Source: UBA1206 sp041672465 | Lineage (GTDB): Bacteria > Bacillota > Clostridia > Oscillospirales > CAG-382 | Direction of reading: 5' to 3' | DNA: 64,000 nt | Assembly (NCBI GenBank): GCA_041672465.1 | Contig: JBAYZO010000005.1 | Location: forward strand, 6,132 to 70,131 | Part shown: in pieces, positions 48,587 through 57,467 of the stretch | How the letters are laid out: each line of letters opens with the position of its first letter | How positions within the stretch are numbered: the stretch's first letter is position 1 | Position numbers and translations under genes: made by a program | The notes under the pieces: generated by a model | Database searches by the model: none | What the model saw: only the letters and a program-made list of their open reading frames with translations | What the model was told of the DNA's origin: nothing

Positions 48587-48615
48587 GGCATATTTTGGAA
48601 AGAAACGGTTTTAAA

Positions 48616-49107
48616 GTGAAACATTTTATCGAGGCGGGGAGACTTAACTCCCCCCGCGGAATAAAAGGCGAGATAAGATTCACCTGCTATTGCGACTCGC
48701 CGGAATTTCTTCGCGGGGTTAAAACTTTATACCTTGACGAAAAGGGCGAGAAAAGCCTTGAGGTTGTATCCTACCGCCCGACTATTCCCACCCTTATTTT
48801 TAAAGGTTATGAGAGCAGGGAGAACGCTTACCTGCTGGCGGGGAGAACAGTTTATTTTAACCGGAATGACGTCGCTCTGCCGGACAGAGCTTTTTACTTC
48901 TGCGACCTTATCGGCGAGGACGCATATGACGGGCAAACGGGGAAAAAAATCGGCGTGGTTAAGGATGTCGAGGAAATCTCCGGGAAGTTTTATTATATTA
49001 TTACCGGCGAAAAATCCTACCGCGTCCCCGCTGTGGAAGACTTCGTGCCGTTCGCTTCCCCCGGCGAGGGGGTAAAGGTTAAGGGGATTGAAGAGCTTGA
49101 AATATAA
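48616..49107 (+). CDS. rimM: Ribosome maturation factor RimM
   Basis: About 163 residues; binds S19 and assists assembly of the 30S head. N-terminal barrel with EAGRLNSPRGIKGEIRF (RimM signature), YLDEKGEKSLEV and the C-terminal PRC barrel with FYFCDLIGEDAYDGQTGKKIG and ESYRVPAVEDFV-type ending. The start is uncertain: GTG 48616 matches homologues (MKHFIEAGRL) although GGAAAG is 13 nt away; TTG 48595 is possible. Confidence 0.93.
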   Translation: MKHFIEAGRLNSPRGIKGEIRFTCYCDSPEFLRGVKTLYLDEKGEKSLEVVSYRPTIPTLIFKGYESRENAYLLAGRTVYFNRNDVALPDRAFYFCDLIGEDAYDGQTGKKIGVVKDVEEISGKFYYIITGEKSYRVPAVEDFVPFASPGEGVKVKGIEELEI

Positions 49108-49110
49108 GGA

Positions 49111-49150
49111 AAGATAAGAGATAAGAGAGAAGAGAGAAGAGAGAAAAGAT
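49111..49150. repeat. Short tandem GATAAGA/GAGAAGA repeat upstream of trmD
   Basis: Purine-only run of GATAAGA and GAGAAGA units; shares its first 18 bases with the run at 36626-36669. It sits where the trmD Shine-Dalgarno should be, so its purines may act as a diffuse ribosome binding site. Confidence 0.7.
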
Positions 49151-49161
49151 ATGGACAAAAA

Positions 49162-49839
49162 ATGAACTTTGAAATCCTGACTTTGTTCCCGGAAATGCTG
49201 ACCGGATTTTTTTCGCAAAGCATTGTTGACAGGGCGGTAAAAAAAGGGCTAATATCGGTTAACCTCACAAATATCCGGGACTTCACCAAAGACAAGCACA
49301 AAAAAGTTGACGACGCCCCTTACGGCGGCGGTTACGGAATGATTATGACCTGCCAACCCTCCGTGGACGCTATCAGGGCGGTTAAGGATGGCTTAAAGGG
49401 CAGCGTCATAACCGTATACCTCACCCCTCAGGGGAGCCTTTTTAACCACGCCAAGGCAAAGGAGCTTTCCGCGTTTGACAATATCATCCTCTTTTGCGGC
49501 CATTACGAGGGGATTGACGAGCGAATCATAACCCTTGAAATTGACGAAGAAATTTCAATCGGCGACTATGTGCTGACGGGCGGGGAACTCCCTGCGGCGG
49601 TGGTCACCGATTGCGTTTCGCGCCTGATAGACGGAGTGCTGCCGTCGCCCGACTGCCACGAGGACGAGAGTATCGCGAGCGGGTTGCTTGAATACCCCCA
49701 GTACACAAAACCGCGGGTGTTTGAGGGGCTTGAAGTGCCGGAAATTCTTTTTAGCGGCCACCACGCCAACATTGAAAGCTGGAGGAAAGAGCAATCGCTC
49801 CTCCGCACGCGTGAAAAACGCCCCGACCTTAAGGTGTAA
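49162..49839 (+). CDS. trmD: tRNA (guanine-N1-)-methyltransferase TrmD
   Basis: Methylates G37 of tRNAs next to the anticodon to prevent frameshifting; SPOUT fold with a trefoil knot. 225 residues: opening MNFEILTLFPEML, YGGGYGMIMTCQPSVDAI, LTPQGSLFNHAKAKEL, LFCGHYEGIDERI (SAM-binding knot), DEEISIGDYVLTGGELPA and the catalytic HEDESIASGLLEYPQYTKP region. Last gene of the block here; rplS, the usual next gene, is absent. Confidence 0.97.
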   Translation: MNFEILTLFPEMLTGFFSQSIVDRAVKKGLISVNLTNIRDFTKDKHKKVDDAPYGGGYGMIMTCQPSVDAIRAVKDGLKGSVITVYLTPQGSLFNHAKAKELSAFDNIILFCGHYEGIDERIITLEIDEEISIGDYVLTGGELPAAVVTDCVSRLIDGVLPSPDCHEDESIASGLLEYPQYTKPRVFEGLEVPEILFSGHHANIESWRKEQSLLRTREKRPDLKV

Positions 49840-49891
49840 AGGCAAACAAACGGCGGATTTATTGGTTTTATTACAAGACAGGAGGCAGACA

Positions 49892-51706
49892 GTGCAAAGA
49901 GCAAGACGCCAAGCGAAAAACAAAGGCTTTTTCGGCAGGCTTGTCCGTAACAGCGCCATAACTTCCCTTCTTAATTTTTACTCGGCAAAACTGCATATGT
50001 TTTACTCGGAGGGAACTTTCGCCTCGCTGTTCGCCCCCTCGCATAAATTAGACAAAGCAAAAGAAAACGGCTTTTTTGGCCGTATGGTCAAAAAACTGCG
50101 CTTGACGGACTTTTTTTCGCTTATCCGCCACAACTTCGCTAAGAATGTAGAGGAAAGCCGAATTGTAAAGGGCTACCGAAATATTCTTGACTTGACTTTT
50201 GCCTCGCCGGGGAAAACATTCGGGGTGTTTTTTCTGTCCGCGGGGCTTTACTCGCTCTTGGGCTATTTTATTCGGCTTTACGCCGTCGGGAACCTCCCCC
50301 GAACCCATGCCGATATCACCGCCATTATAATTCTGCTCTGCTTCGCGCTCGTGCTGTTGTTTTCCAAAAAAACCTTTGGCAGGATAATAGCCGAAAGCGG
50401 TATTTTATCGTTTATCCTGTTTGAAGTCTTCGGACTTTGGCGTTACGCGCTTGAAAAAGAGACAACCCCCAAAAACAATTTCGCCGCCGCGTTCTTCGCG
50501 GGGTTAGCGTTTGGGGCGGCAGGGTTTTTCACCTCGCCGACGGTCGCTCTGCGCTTTATTTTTATAGCCGTTTTGTTAGGCATAATCATCTACTCGCCCG
50601 AAAGCGGGTTTCTGTTCACCCTTGCCGCCATTCCCTTCGCGGGGGAGACGGCTTTGTTTTTTCTTTTGCTTTCTTCTTTAATTTCGTATATACTGAAACT
50701 GTTCAGGGGAAAAAGAAACCTAACCTTTAAGAGCGAAGACATACCGGCGCTCTTTTTCGCGTTTATTTTCGCGTTCGCTTACCCCGCGTCGCCGCCGGTG
50801 CAAGCGATTGTCGCCGTTTCGTCTTATTTTATGGCGGCAAACCTCCTGAGGAGCGAATACTTCCTTAAAAAAGCCGCTTTTTCGCTCTCGTTAGGGCTGA
50901 TGATTAACATGATCGCCCAAGCGCTGTTTTTTATTTTTTCGATGACGGGGAAAGCTTTCCCCTCCGCGCCGGGGGTGGCGGCGGGGTTAGGGGTGTTCGG
51001 CGGATTTGATATTAAGAGCTATATCCACTACGGGGACTTAATGATTGTCGCGTCGCTCCCCTTTTCTTGTTATCTCTTTTCAGAGAAAAAAAGGGGCATA
51101 CCCCTGCCGCTGAAGCTTGTTTTTATCCTCACCACGGTTTTTAACGCGTTTGTGTCGCTCTCCGGCGAAGTTTGGCTGTTTGCCGCCCTGACATTGTTTA
51201 TTTTTCTTATTTACTCAACCGCAAAGGTTTTTAACGTGCTGTTTGGCTTTATAGTCGTCATGCCGGCCGCGCTCCAGATCAGAAGCTATATTTTGCTCTT
51301 TAACCATACATGGCAGGCGGGCGAAACTGTCTCTCAAACTCAAAGCCTCGCTCCCGCCTCTTCCCCGATTTTTAATATAAAAGCCTTTTTATTCGGAAGA
51401 GCGGGGGAGCTTTCGGGCAACCTTTACGACTCGCTTATGAAAAACCTCGGGCTGTTTGGGCTTGTAATGGGGCTGGCGGTTCTTGTGCTTTTAGTTTTAC
51501 GCTCGTTCACCTCCTCGCTTTACGCCAAAAACCAGAACATCCGCAAGCTTTGCGCCGTTTTTGTCGCGGGAATTTTAGCTTTTTTTCTTTTGGGGTTTAA
51601 TTTAAACACCCTTGAGTCGGGAAACCAAATAGTGCTGCTCTGGACCCTCTTTGGGTTGGTAAGCGCCACCGGTAACGCTGTAGGTCCACAAACACAATAT
51701 CAATAA
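49892..51706 (+). CDS. Polytopic membrane protein, O-antigen ligase-like
   Basis: 604 residues. A basic, soluble N-terminus of about 110 residues precedes at least 11 hydrophobic segments. The layout (many short helices, then a large loop near 520-560 with TWQAGETVSQTQ, then two or three more helices) is that of the Wzy/WaaL O-antigen ligase superfamily, but I see no clear sequence signature. GTG start at 49892 has a strong AGGAGG 7 nt upstream; the frame extends upstream over trmD but that part is a shadow. Followed by two DUF4330 genes in the same operon, which also suggests envelope polysaccharide work. Confidence 0.68.
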   Translation: MQRARRQAKNKGFFGRLVRNSAITSLLNFYSAKLHMFYSEGTFASLFAPSHKLDKAKENGFFGRMVKKLRLTDFFSLIRHNFAKNVEESRIVKGYRNILDLTFASPGKTFGVFFLSAGLYSLLGYFIRLYAVGNLPRTHADITAIIILLCFALVLLFSKKTFGRIIAESGILSFILFEVFGLWRYALEKETTPKNNFAAAFFAGLAFGAAGFFTSPTVALRFIFIAVLLGIIIYSPESGFLFTLAAIPFAGETALFFLLLSSLISYILKLFRGKRNLTFKSEDIPALFFAFIFAFAYPASPPVQAIVAVSSYFMAANLLRSEYFLKKAAFSLSLGLMINMIAQALFFIFSMTGKAFPSAPGVAAGLGVFGGFDIKSYIHYGDLMIVASLPFSCYLFSEKKRGIPLPLKLVFILTTVFNAFVSLSGEVWLFAALTLFIFLIYSTAKVFNVLFGFIVVMPAALQIRSYILLFNHTWQAGETVSQTQSLAPASSPIFNIKAFLFGRAGELSGNLYDSLMKNLGLFGLVMGLAVLVLLVLRSFTSSLYAKNQNIRKLCAVFVAGILAFFLLGFNLNTLESGNQIVLLWTLFGLVSATGNAVGPQTQYQ

Positions 51707-51758
51707 ACCTAAATTGTCATATAGCTTAACAACCTTACGGAAAGGAAAAGACATAAAA

Positions 51759-52199
51759 GTGCTTAAAAAGTTAAATCTCCTTGATATGGCAATACTGATT
51801 TTAATTTTAGCGGTTTGTTTCGGCGGGTTTATTTATCTTGTCAAAGCGGCGACGGCAGATATGAGCCTTGTCACGGTGGCAATATCGGTGGATGACAAAA
51901 CCGCGGAGCTTTTCTCACCGGGCGAGGAGATTTATCTCACCTCGGGGGAAAACCTTGGCAAAATAACCGTCATAAAGACTTTAGGAGATCAAAAGGCGCT
52001 TGAAATCACCCGGAAGCGGGAAACGGGGAGCAAAAATATAAAAATCGGCCAAACGGTGGAATTCCGATCTTCAAAAGCCCTCGCGTCAGGCGTGGTCTAC
52101 TCCGTAAAACAACAAAAAGATAAAGAAAAAGAAACTGAAAACAATAACAACAACAGCGAAAACAACAGCGCCGAAGCGTTCGGCGGGGAGGGGAAATGA
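51759..52199 (+). CDS. DUF4330 family membrane-anchored protein (first of two)
   Basis: 146 residues. It begins with the DUF4330 hallmark LKKLNLLDMAILILILA, a single N-terminal membrane segment, then a beta-rich outer domain (VTVAISVDDKTAELFSPGEE, YLTSGENLGKIT) and an Asn/Glu/Lys low-complexity tail. GTG start 51759 with AAAGGAAAAG. It stands 52 nt after the O-antigen-ligase-like gene and 4 nt before a second DUF4330 gene. Function unknown; the two proteins may form a complex with the upstream membrane protein. Confidence 0.82.
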   Translation: MLKKLNLLDMAILILILAVCFGGFIYLVKAATADMSLVTVAISVDDKTAELFSPGEEIYLTSGENLGKITVIKTLGDQKALEITRKRETGSKNIKIGQTVEFRSSKALASGVVYSVKQQKDKEKETENNNNNSENNSAEAFGGEGK

Positions 52200-52203
52200 C
52201 AAT

Positions 52204-52677
52204 ATGAGCGCTAAAAAGTTCAATTTGTTTGATTTACTTATAATAATCGCACTCGCGGGGGTAATAATAGGCATGGCGTTCCGCGCGCAGATAAAAGACG
52301 CGCTGTTTTCCGGGGACAGGGTTCAGATAAAAGCTGTCCTTGAAGTAGAAAGTATGTCAAACGACGCTGCCGCGCTTATAGACGAGGGCGTGAATCTGTA
52401 TGTCTTTAAAAGCGGAAACCTTTTCGGAGAAGTGATATCCGCCGAATACACCCCGGTTTTTGAGACGGTATTTGTCGGCGACCGTGAAATCGAGGCGACA
52501 AGCGAATTTTATTCCTCGGCCGTTATTGTTATTTCCATAGACGGGTATACTAAGGACGGAACGTTTTATACTAAAAACAACGATATGCTGCTTGTAAAGT
52601 CGGTTTTCAGCCTTATTACCGACGAAACCTTTTTTACCTGCAAAATTAAAAGCCTTGAACCCATGAAAAACCCCTAA
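52204..52677 (+). CDS. DUF4330 family membrane-anchored protein (second of two)
   Basis: 157 residues: KKFNLFDLLIIIALAGVIIG membrane anchor in the same place as in the gene before, then an outer beta-domain (KAVLEVESMSNDAAALIDEG, LYVFKSGNLFGEVISAEY). It lacks the acidic tail of its neighbour. The paralogues are about 30% alike by eye in the anchor and first strands only. Starts 4 nt after the upstream stop; a terminator follows at 52691, closing the operon. Confidence 0.82.
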   Translation: MSAKKFNLFDLLIIIALAGVIIGMAFRAQIKDALFSGDRVQIKAVLEVESMSNDAAALIDEGVNLYVFKSGNLFGEVISAEYTPVFETVFVGDREIEATSEFYSSAVIVISIDGYTKDGTFYTKNNDMLLVKSVFSLITDETFFTCKIKSLEPMKNP

Positions 52678-52690
52678 AACCCGCAAAATG

Positions 52691-52725
52691 ATTGATTATA
52701 TTGCACAAAGTAATCAATTGTTTTT
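52691..52725 (+). terminator. Terminator of the DUF4330 operon
   Basis: 8-bp stem ATTGATTA/TAATCAAT (52691-52698, 52711-52718), 12-nt loop, then TGTTTTT. Confidence 0.7.
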
Positions 52726-52750
52726 CGTAATTTTTATCAAATAAACGCTA

Positions 52751-52779
52751 TTGATTTATTATCCCCGTTTTGTTATAAT
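52751..52779 (+). promoter_or_regulatory. Promoter of the Crh-like/uvrC region
   Basis: -35 TTGATT (52751-52756), perfect -10 TATAAT (52774-52779), spacing 17 bp. Confidence 0.75.
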
Positions 52780-52843
52780 GATTTATAACACACTTGGCAT
52801 ACTTAACACACTTAGGGGATTTCGCTTGAAAAAGGAGTCTGAT

Positions 52844-53101
52844 ATGTTTACAAAAACAATTACCGTTCAAAACGCCGTGGGGCTGAGAGCCCGGCCGGCA
52901 ACTTTCTTTATTCAGAAAGCAAACACTTACAAATCCTCTATTTGGATAGAAAACAGCGACCGGCGCGCAAACGCCAAAAGTCTTTTGGGCGTGCTCTCGC
53001 TGGGAATTAAAAAAGGCGACACCGTCACCATTATCGCCGAGGGCGAAGACGAAGAATCCACCGTCGAAGGTCTTGTGGATCTCATTTTAAGCATTGAATG
53101 A
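52844..53101 (+). CDS. Crh-like HPr homologue (no active-site His)
   Basis: 85-residue HPr fold. The position of the EI-phosphorylated His15 is Arg (GLRARPA instead of GLHARPA), so it cannot carry phosphate in the PTS. The regulatory Ser46 site is kept (NAKSLLGVLSLGI), the target of HPr kinase. That combination defines Crh-type catabolite co-repressors, which in Bacillus carry Gln15. SD AAAGGAG precedes the ATG at 52844; the longer upstream frame is not supported. Its place just before uvrC matches the clostridial crh-like/uvrC neighbourhood. Partner genes hprK and ccpA are outside the window. Confidence 0.9.
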   Translation: MFTKTITVQNAVGLRARPATFFIQKANTYKSSIWIENSDRRANAKSLLGVLSLGIKKGDTVTIIAEGEDEESTVEGLVDLILSIE

Positions 53102-53168
53102 CCCTTTATTGTTATAACGCCGCCTTGGGCTCGCCGTTTGCTGTGAGTTCAGGGCTTTTTTCAAAGAG

Positions 53169-53194
53169 TTTGATTTCGCGGTTTACAACCGCGG
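53169..53194. repeat. Partial copy of the TTTGAT-hairpin repeat
   Basis: TTTGATTT followed by hairpin CGCGGTT-TAC-AACCGCG (53177-53193), resembling the left arm and first hairpin of the three-way-junction elements at 31772 and 46460; the second hairpin and closing arm are absent. It lies in the crh-uvrC gap. Confidence 0.55.
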
Positions 53195-53219
53195 CCTTTA
53201 TAAGAAGTAAAATTTAAAA

Positions 53220-55052
53220 ATGACAAAAGAAAGAGAAAAACTTTTAGAAAACGCGAAACTTCTCCCGCCCACCCCGGGGGTTTATATAATGCGCAACAAA
53301 GCGGGGGCTGTTATTTATGTCGGCAAATCCAAGGCGCTCCAGCACCGAGTTTCAAGCTATTTCGCCTCTTACTCAAAGCACGGGGTGAAGACCCAACACA
53401 TGGTGGACGCGGCGTATTCATTTGAGGTTTACCACACAAAAACCGAACTTGAGGCGCTTTTGCTGGAAAACCAGTTTATCAAGCAATATATGCCGAAATA
53501 TAACATTAAGCTGAAGGATTCCAGCGGCTACCCGTATATTGAGCTTACAAACGGCGAATACCCCGCGTTTAGCGTGGTGTACGACAGAAAAAGAAAAGCC
53601 CGGGACGCCAAATATTTCGGCCCGTTCAGCTCGGCCGGCGCGGCGCACTCAATCCTTTCCGCCGCCAGAAAAGCCTTTAAGCTCCCCTCCTGCAAAAAGG
53701 TTTTCCCGCGGGATATCGGCAGGGGGCGACCCTGCCTTAACTACCATATCAAGCAGTGCGCGGGGCTTTGCGTTAAAGATAAAGTTTCAAACGAGGAATA
53801 TTTATCGCTCGTCGAGGACGCCTCCCACTTTTTAAAGGGCGACTACGCGTTCCTTATTAAAACTCTTGAACGAAAAATGGAAGCCTTTGCCGAAAACCTT
53901 GAGTTTGAGAGAGCGGCCAAAATAAGGGATACGATTGCCAACGTCAAAAAAATCAACGACCGCCAGCACATAGTGGCTTCCCCCGACTTTAACGCCGATG
54001 TCATAGGCATATTTTCCGATGAGTTGGGCTCTGCGGTAAATATCTTTTTTGTCCGTAACGGCGCTGTCGCCGACAGAGAGTGTTTGTTTTTCGGGAGCGA
54101 TGAGCTTATCGACTCGGAATCCATCACTTCCCTGCTGTTTAGGTTTTACGCTCTCCGCGGCTGCTTTCCGCCGAAAAATATCTTAATCGGCTTTGACCTA
54201 ACGCCGGACGACAAAGAACTAATTTCAACCAAGCTTTCGGAGGACAGGACAAGCGTAAGCCGCCCGAGGAGGGGGGAGAAAAAACGTCTCCTTGACCTCG
54301 CCGAGGAAAACGCCAAAGAGCTTTGTCTCCACAAAAGAGAGGCCGAAACAAAAGCCACGGCGTTTTTAGCGAACCTCGCCGGCTTTTTAGGCCTTGAGGT
54401 GCTCCCCGAACGCATCGAGGGCTACGACATCTCCAACCACGGCGACGAGCACATAGTGTGCGGGATGGCGGTCTGGGAAAAAACCCGCTTTGTAAAAAAC
54501 AAATACCGCTCTTTTACCATGAGGACGCTTGACTTCCGCGACGACTACGCCTCAATGCGGGAGGCGGTCTCAAGGCGGATCACCCACACCGTCGGCGAAT
54601 GGGAACACCCCGACCTTATCCTCCTTGACGGCGGGGTGGGTCATGTGAGGGTGATAAAAGAGCTGCTTGACGAAAAAGGCATAAATATCCCTGTTTTCGG
54701 CATGATAAAAGACGAACACCACAAAACGCGAACCCTTACCGACGGTCAAAACGAAATAAGCCTGCTCAAGCGGCAGGATATGTTTAACTTTTTTTATAAA
54801 TTCCAAGAGGAATGCCACGCCGCCGCCTTTAAACAAATGGACAGAAAGCGCAGGAAAAACCTGATTTCCTCCTCCCTTACCGAAATAGCCGGGGTCGGCG
54901 AAAAAACCGCCGAAAAACTGCTTAAGCATTTCAGCGGGCTTGCCGCCATAAAAGCCGCGAGCGAGGACGAGCTTACGGCGGTGGGCGGGCTAAGCCGCCA
55001 AACGGCGCAAAACATAGTACGCCATTTCGCCAAAAACCAAAACCCGCGCTAA
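53220..55052 (+). CDS. uvrC: UvrABC system protein C (excinuclease subunit)
   Basis: Dual-incision nuclease of nucleotide excision repair, 610 residues. GIY-YIG domain at the N-terminus (PGVYIMRNKAGAVIYVGKSKALQHR; positions 18-42), a Cys-rich and coiled region with LNYHIKQCAGLC, a UVR motif (LERKMEAFAENLEFERAAKIRD, about 210-231), the RNase H-like endonuclease domain (EGYDISNHGDEHIVCGMAVW, LLDGGVGHV) and a C-terminal helix-hairpin-helix pair (SLTEIAGVGEKTAEKLLKHF). All expected parts are intact. Confidence 0.97.
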   Translation: MTKEREKLLENAKLLPPTPGVYIMRNKAGAVIYVGKSKALQHRVSSYFASYSKHGVKTQHMVDAAYSFEVYHTKTELEALLLENQFIKQYMPKYNIKLKDSSGYPYIELTNGEYPAFSVVYDRKRKARDAKYFGPFSSAGAAHSILSAARKAFKLPSCKKVFPRDIGRGRPCLNYHIKQCAGLCVKDKVSNEEYLSLVEDASHFLKGDYAFLIKTLERKMEAFAENLEFERAAKIRDTIANVKKINDRQHIVASPDFNADVIGIFSDELGSAVNIFFVRNGAVADRECLFFGSDELIDSESITSLLFRFYALRGCFPPKNILIGFDLTPDDKELISTKLSEDRTSVSRPRRGEKKRLLDLAEENAKELCLHKREAETKATAFLANLAGFLGLEVLPERIEGYDISNHGDEHIVCGMAVWEKTRFVKNKYRSFTMRTLDFRDDYASMREAVSRRITHTVGEWEHPDLILLDGGVGHVRVIKELLDEKGINIPVFGMIKDEHHKTRTLTDGQNEISLLKRQDMFNFFYKFQEECHAAAFKQMDRKRRKNLISSSLTEIAGVGEKTAEKLLKHFSGLAAIKAASEDELTAVGGLSRQTAQNIVRHFAKNQNPR

Positions 55053-55124
55053 GGGGAAAATTAATAAAACCAAAGCGCCGCTTAAGTTTTTTAATTATCA
55101 TCCATTAAAAACGAGGTTAACATA

Positions 55125-55664
55125 ATGCGAATAATTACCGGTTTCGCGCGGGGAACAAAGCTTTTGACCCCCGAGGGCGAGGACACCCGCCCCACTTCCG
55201 AAAAGGTTAAAGAAGCGATTTTTTCTGCAATCCAGTTTGAGATCCCCGGAAGGTTAGTGCTTGATTTATTTGCCGGCTCGGGGCAAATGGCGCTTGAGGC
55301 GCTGTCCCGCGGGGCGGAAAAGGCGACGATTGTCGACAACGCCAAGCGGCCGATAGAGCTGATTAAAGAAAACGCCAAAAAAACCCGGCTTATGGATAAA
55401 TGCGTTATTGTAAATTCCGACTGGAAGGATTTTTTAAACCACGCGAAGCCGGGCTACAACCTTGTTTTCCTTGACCCGCCGTACAAAGCGGGGATTCTTG
55501 ACGAGGCGCTCACAAAACTTGCGGAAAAAAATCTTCTCGGCGGCGACGCCATTGTAATTTGCGAGTCTGACATTGAATCTCTGCCGAAAAAAGAGTTTTC
55601 CGCGGAAAAATCGAGAAAAAACTACCGCTACGGCAGGACATATGTCACGGTGATAAAGTTTTAA
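55125..55664 (+). CDS. rsmD: 16S rRNA (guanine966-N2)-methyltransferase RsmD
   Basis: 179 residues; methylates G966 in 16S rRNA. The opening MRIITGFARGTKL and TRPTSEKVKEAIFSAI are typical, followed by the SAM-binding VLDLFAGSGQMALEALSRGA and the catalytic motif LVFLDPPYKAG (DPPY). SD GAGG. It precedes coaD by 26 nt, the standard rsmD-coaD pairing. Confidence 0.96.
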   Translation: MRIITGFARGTKLLTPEGEDTRPTSEKVKEAIFSAIQFEIPGRLVLDLFAGSGQMALEALSRGAEKATIVDNAKRPIELIKENAKKTRLMDKCVIVNSDWKDFLNHAKPGYNLVFLDPPYKAGILDEALTKLAEKNLLGGDAIVICESDIESLPKKEFSAEKSRKNYRYGRTYVTVIKF

Positions 55665-55690
55665 TTTTAAACACAACGGGGGTGAAGTAT

Positions 55691-56173
55691 ATGACAGCCA
55701 TTGTAACGGGTTCGTTTGACCCAATAACCATAGGTCATGAGGATATAATCAACCGCGCCTCAAAGCTTTTTGGTTTTGTAATCGTCGCCGTCGCCAATAA
55801 TCCCGAAAAAACGGCGATGTTCTCGGCCGACGAGCGATTTGGGGCGGTTTCTGCCGCTTTTGAGGGGAGAGCCGACGTTAAAGTAATAAAATTTTCGGGG
55901 CTCGCGGCGAGCTTGGCGCGAAAAGAGGGCGGGGTAATTGTCCGCGGGGCGCGGGGAAGTTTTGACTTTGAATATGAGAAAACACTTTTTGAAATCAACC
56001 GCGAACTCTTTGGGGTTGACACCGTCGTACTCCCCTCAAAGACCGAGTACAGTTTTATATCCTCGGCGTTTGTGAGAGAGCTTATTTCCCACGGCCACCC
56101 ATATGAAAAATATATCCCGGAAAGCGCCGCCGAGTATCTGAGCGAAGCCAAAAACGGCAAAAGGCGAACTTAA
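55691..56173 (+). CDS. coaD: Phosphopantetheine adenylyltransferase CoaD
   Basis: Penultimate step of coenzyme A synthesis, transferring AMP to 4'-phosphopantetheine. 160 residues of nucleotidyltransferase fold: VTGSFDPITIGHEDIINRA ((T/H)xGH at the ATP site), VIVRGARGSFDFEYEKTLFEINREL (positions 85-109) and FISSAFVRELISHG (ISSxxxR). ATG 55691 has GGGGGTGA 5 nt upstream. The next gene starts 1 nt after the stop. Confidence 0.96.
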   Translation: MTAIVTGSFDPITIGHEDIINRASKLFGFVIVAVANNPEKTAMFSADERFGAVSAAFEGRADVKVIKFSGLAASLARKEGGVIVRGARGSFDFEYEKTLFEINRELFGVDTVVLPSKTEYSFISSAFVRELISHGHPYEKYIPESAAEYLSEAKNGKRRT

Positions 56174-56174
56174 A

Positions 56175-57467
56175 ATGAAAAAACCTCTTATCATAACAAA
56201 TACCTCCCACGCCGTAATACGGGAAAAGCTAAAAGGCCCGTTTGGCTTTAAGGGAAGGTACATAGACGAGCTGTGGCAGGTTTTGTCCCGCGTCTCCACC
56301 GAAAACCACACTTCGGTAACCCCCTCCACCCAAAGCGTGCTGTGGTCAGATTCGCGCGTGTTCGCGGAACACACCCCCGACGAATCAAACGGTCTTATGT
56401 ATAAAGTCACCCAAAGAGCGCTTGGGGAAATAACCGGAAAGACGCTTACCCGCCCCGATTTTTTGATTGACGAGATACTCCCCGGCCTTTTGGAATACGC
56501 CGACTTTATTTGCGGCCGCAAGGTGAGCGAAACCTTTGTGCTCAACTCCCTTGTGGGGCTGGATATTTCGCTGTGGTCCCTCTTCGCCGAAGAAAACGGC
56601 GCGTGTTCCTTTGACGATATTATCCCCGACTCCGCGAAAAATGCGTTGTCGGCGAACAATCGCCGCCTCGCGCATATCCCGCTGATAAGCTATAACGTTG
56701 ACGAAAAAGCGATAAAAAGCATACTTTCCTCCGGCAGCGGGCTGCTGAAAATAAAAATAGGCGCCACAGTCAATAACACATCGCGGGATACGGATATGAA
56801 AACCATGCTCGAATGGGATAAAAAGCGGGTTTTGGATATCCACCTGCTGTCGGACGGACACGAGACAAGCCTTACAAAAAGCGGCAGGGTGTGCTATTAC
56901 CTTGACGCGAACGGAAGATATGACACCAAAGAGCGGCTTTGGGAACTCCTTGACTTTCTTGATAAAAAGGACATCCTTAAATATGTCGCGCTTATCGAAG
57001 AGCCTTTCCCCGAAGAAGACGGGAGCGACGTATCGGATTTCCCCGTTAACCTTGCCGCCGACGAATCCGCTCATTCGGTCGCCGACCTGCAAAACCGCTT
57101 GTCGCTCGGCTACCGCTGCGCCACGCTGAAACCTGTGGCGAAAACGCTGTCGATGTCGTTTAAAATGGCGGAAGCGGTGAGTAAGGCCGGGGGCGAATGC
57201 CTTTGCGCCGACCTCACGGTAAACCCCTTCCTCGCCTGCTGGAACAAGCTCTTCGCCTGCCGCCTTAAGCCGTTGGAACTTATGAACGCGGGCTGCGTGG
57301 AGGTCAACGGCAACCAAAACTATAAAAATTGGGAAGAACAAATAGCGCTCTTGCCAAAAGGGCTTGATTACACCCGCGAGACAAACGGCTACTTTGATTG
57401 CGGCGGCGGGTTTTCACGGCATTCAAAGCTTCTTTTCGGCGAAAACGGCTATTTTAAATTTGTTTAA
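56175..57467 (+). CDS. Enolase-superfamily protein (mandelate racemase/muconate cycloisomerase-like)
   Basis: 430 residues. The C-terminal barrel bears the three metal ligands of the superfamily: YYLDANGRYD (Asp), ALIEEPFPEED (Glu) and NLAADESAHS (Asp/Glu), spaced as in the dipeptide epimerase/galactarate type. A Lys of the KxK pair is in LLKIKIGA. A capping domain of about 180 residues precedes. It would abstract a proton alpha to a carboxylate; the substrate cannot be read from sequence. Its long N-terminus (VITPSTQSVLWSD region) is atypical. Starts 1 nt after coaD, so it is co-transcribed. Confidence 0.82.
   Translation: MKKPLIITNTSHAVIREKLKGPFGFKGRYIDELWQVLSRVSTENHTSVTPSTQSVLWSDSRVFAEHTPDESNGLMYKVTQRALGEITGKTLTRPDFLIDEILPGLLEYADFICGRKVSETFVLNSLVGLDISLWSLFAEENGACSFDDIIPDSAKNALSANNRRLAHIPLISYNVDEKAIKSILSSGSGLLKIKIGATVNNTSRDTDMKTMLEWDKKRVLDIHLLSDGHETSLTKSGRVCYYLDANGRYDTKERLWELLDFLDKKDILKYVALIEEPFPEEDGSDVSDFPVNLAADESAHSVADLQNRLSLGYRCATLKPVAKTLSMSFKMAEAVSKAGGECLCADLTVNPFLACWNKLFACRLKPLELMNAGCVEVNGNQNYKNWEEQIALLPKGLDYTRETNGYFDCGGGFSRHSKLLFGENGYFKFV

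Noticed and set aside
56385..57341. 318-codon minus-strand open frame
   Set aside because: Antisense shadow of the enolase-superfamily gene, whose metal-ligand motifs are intact.
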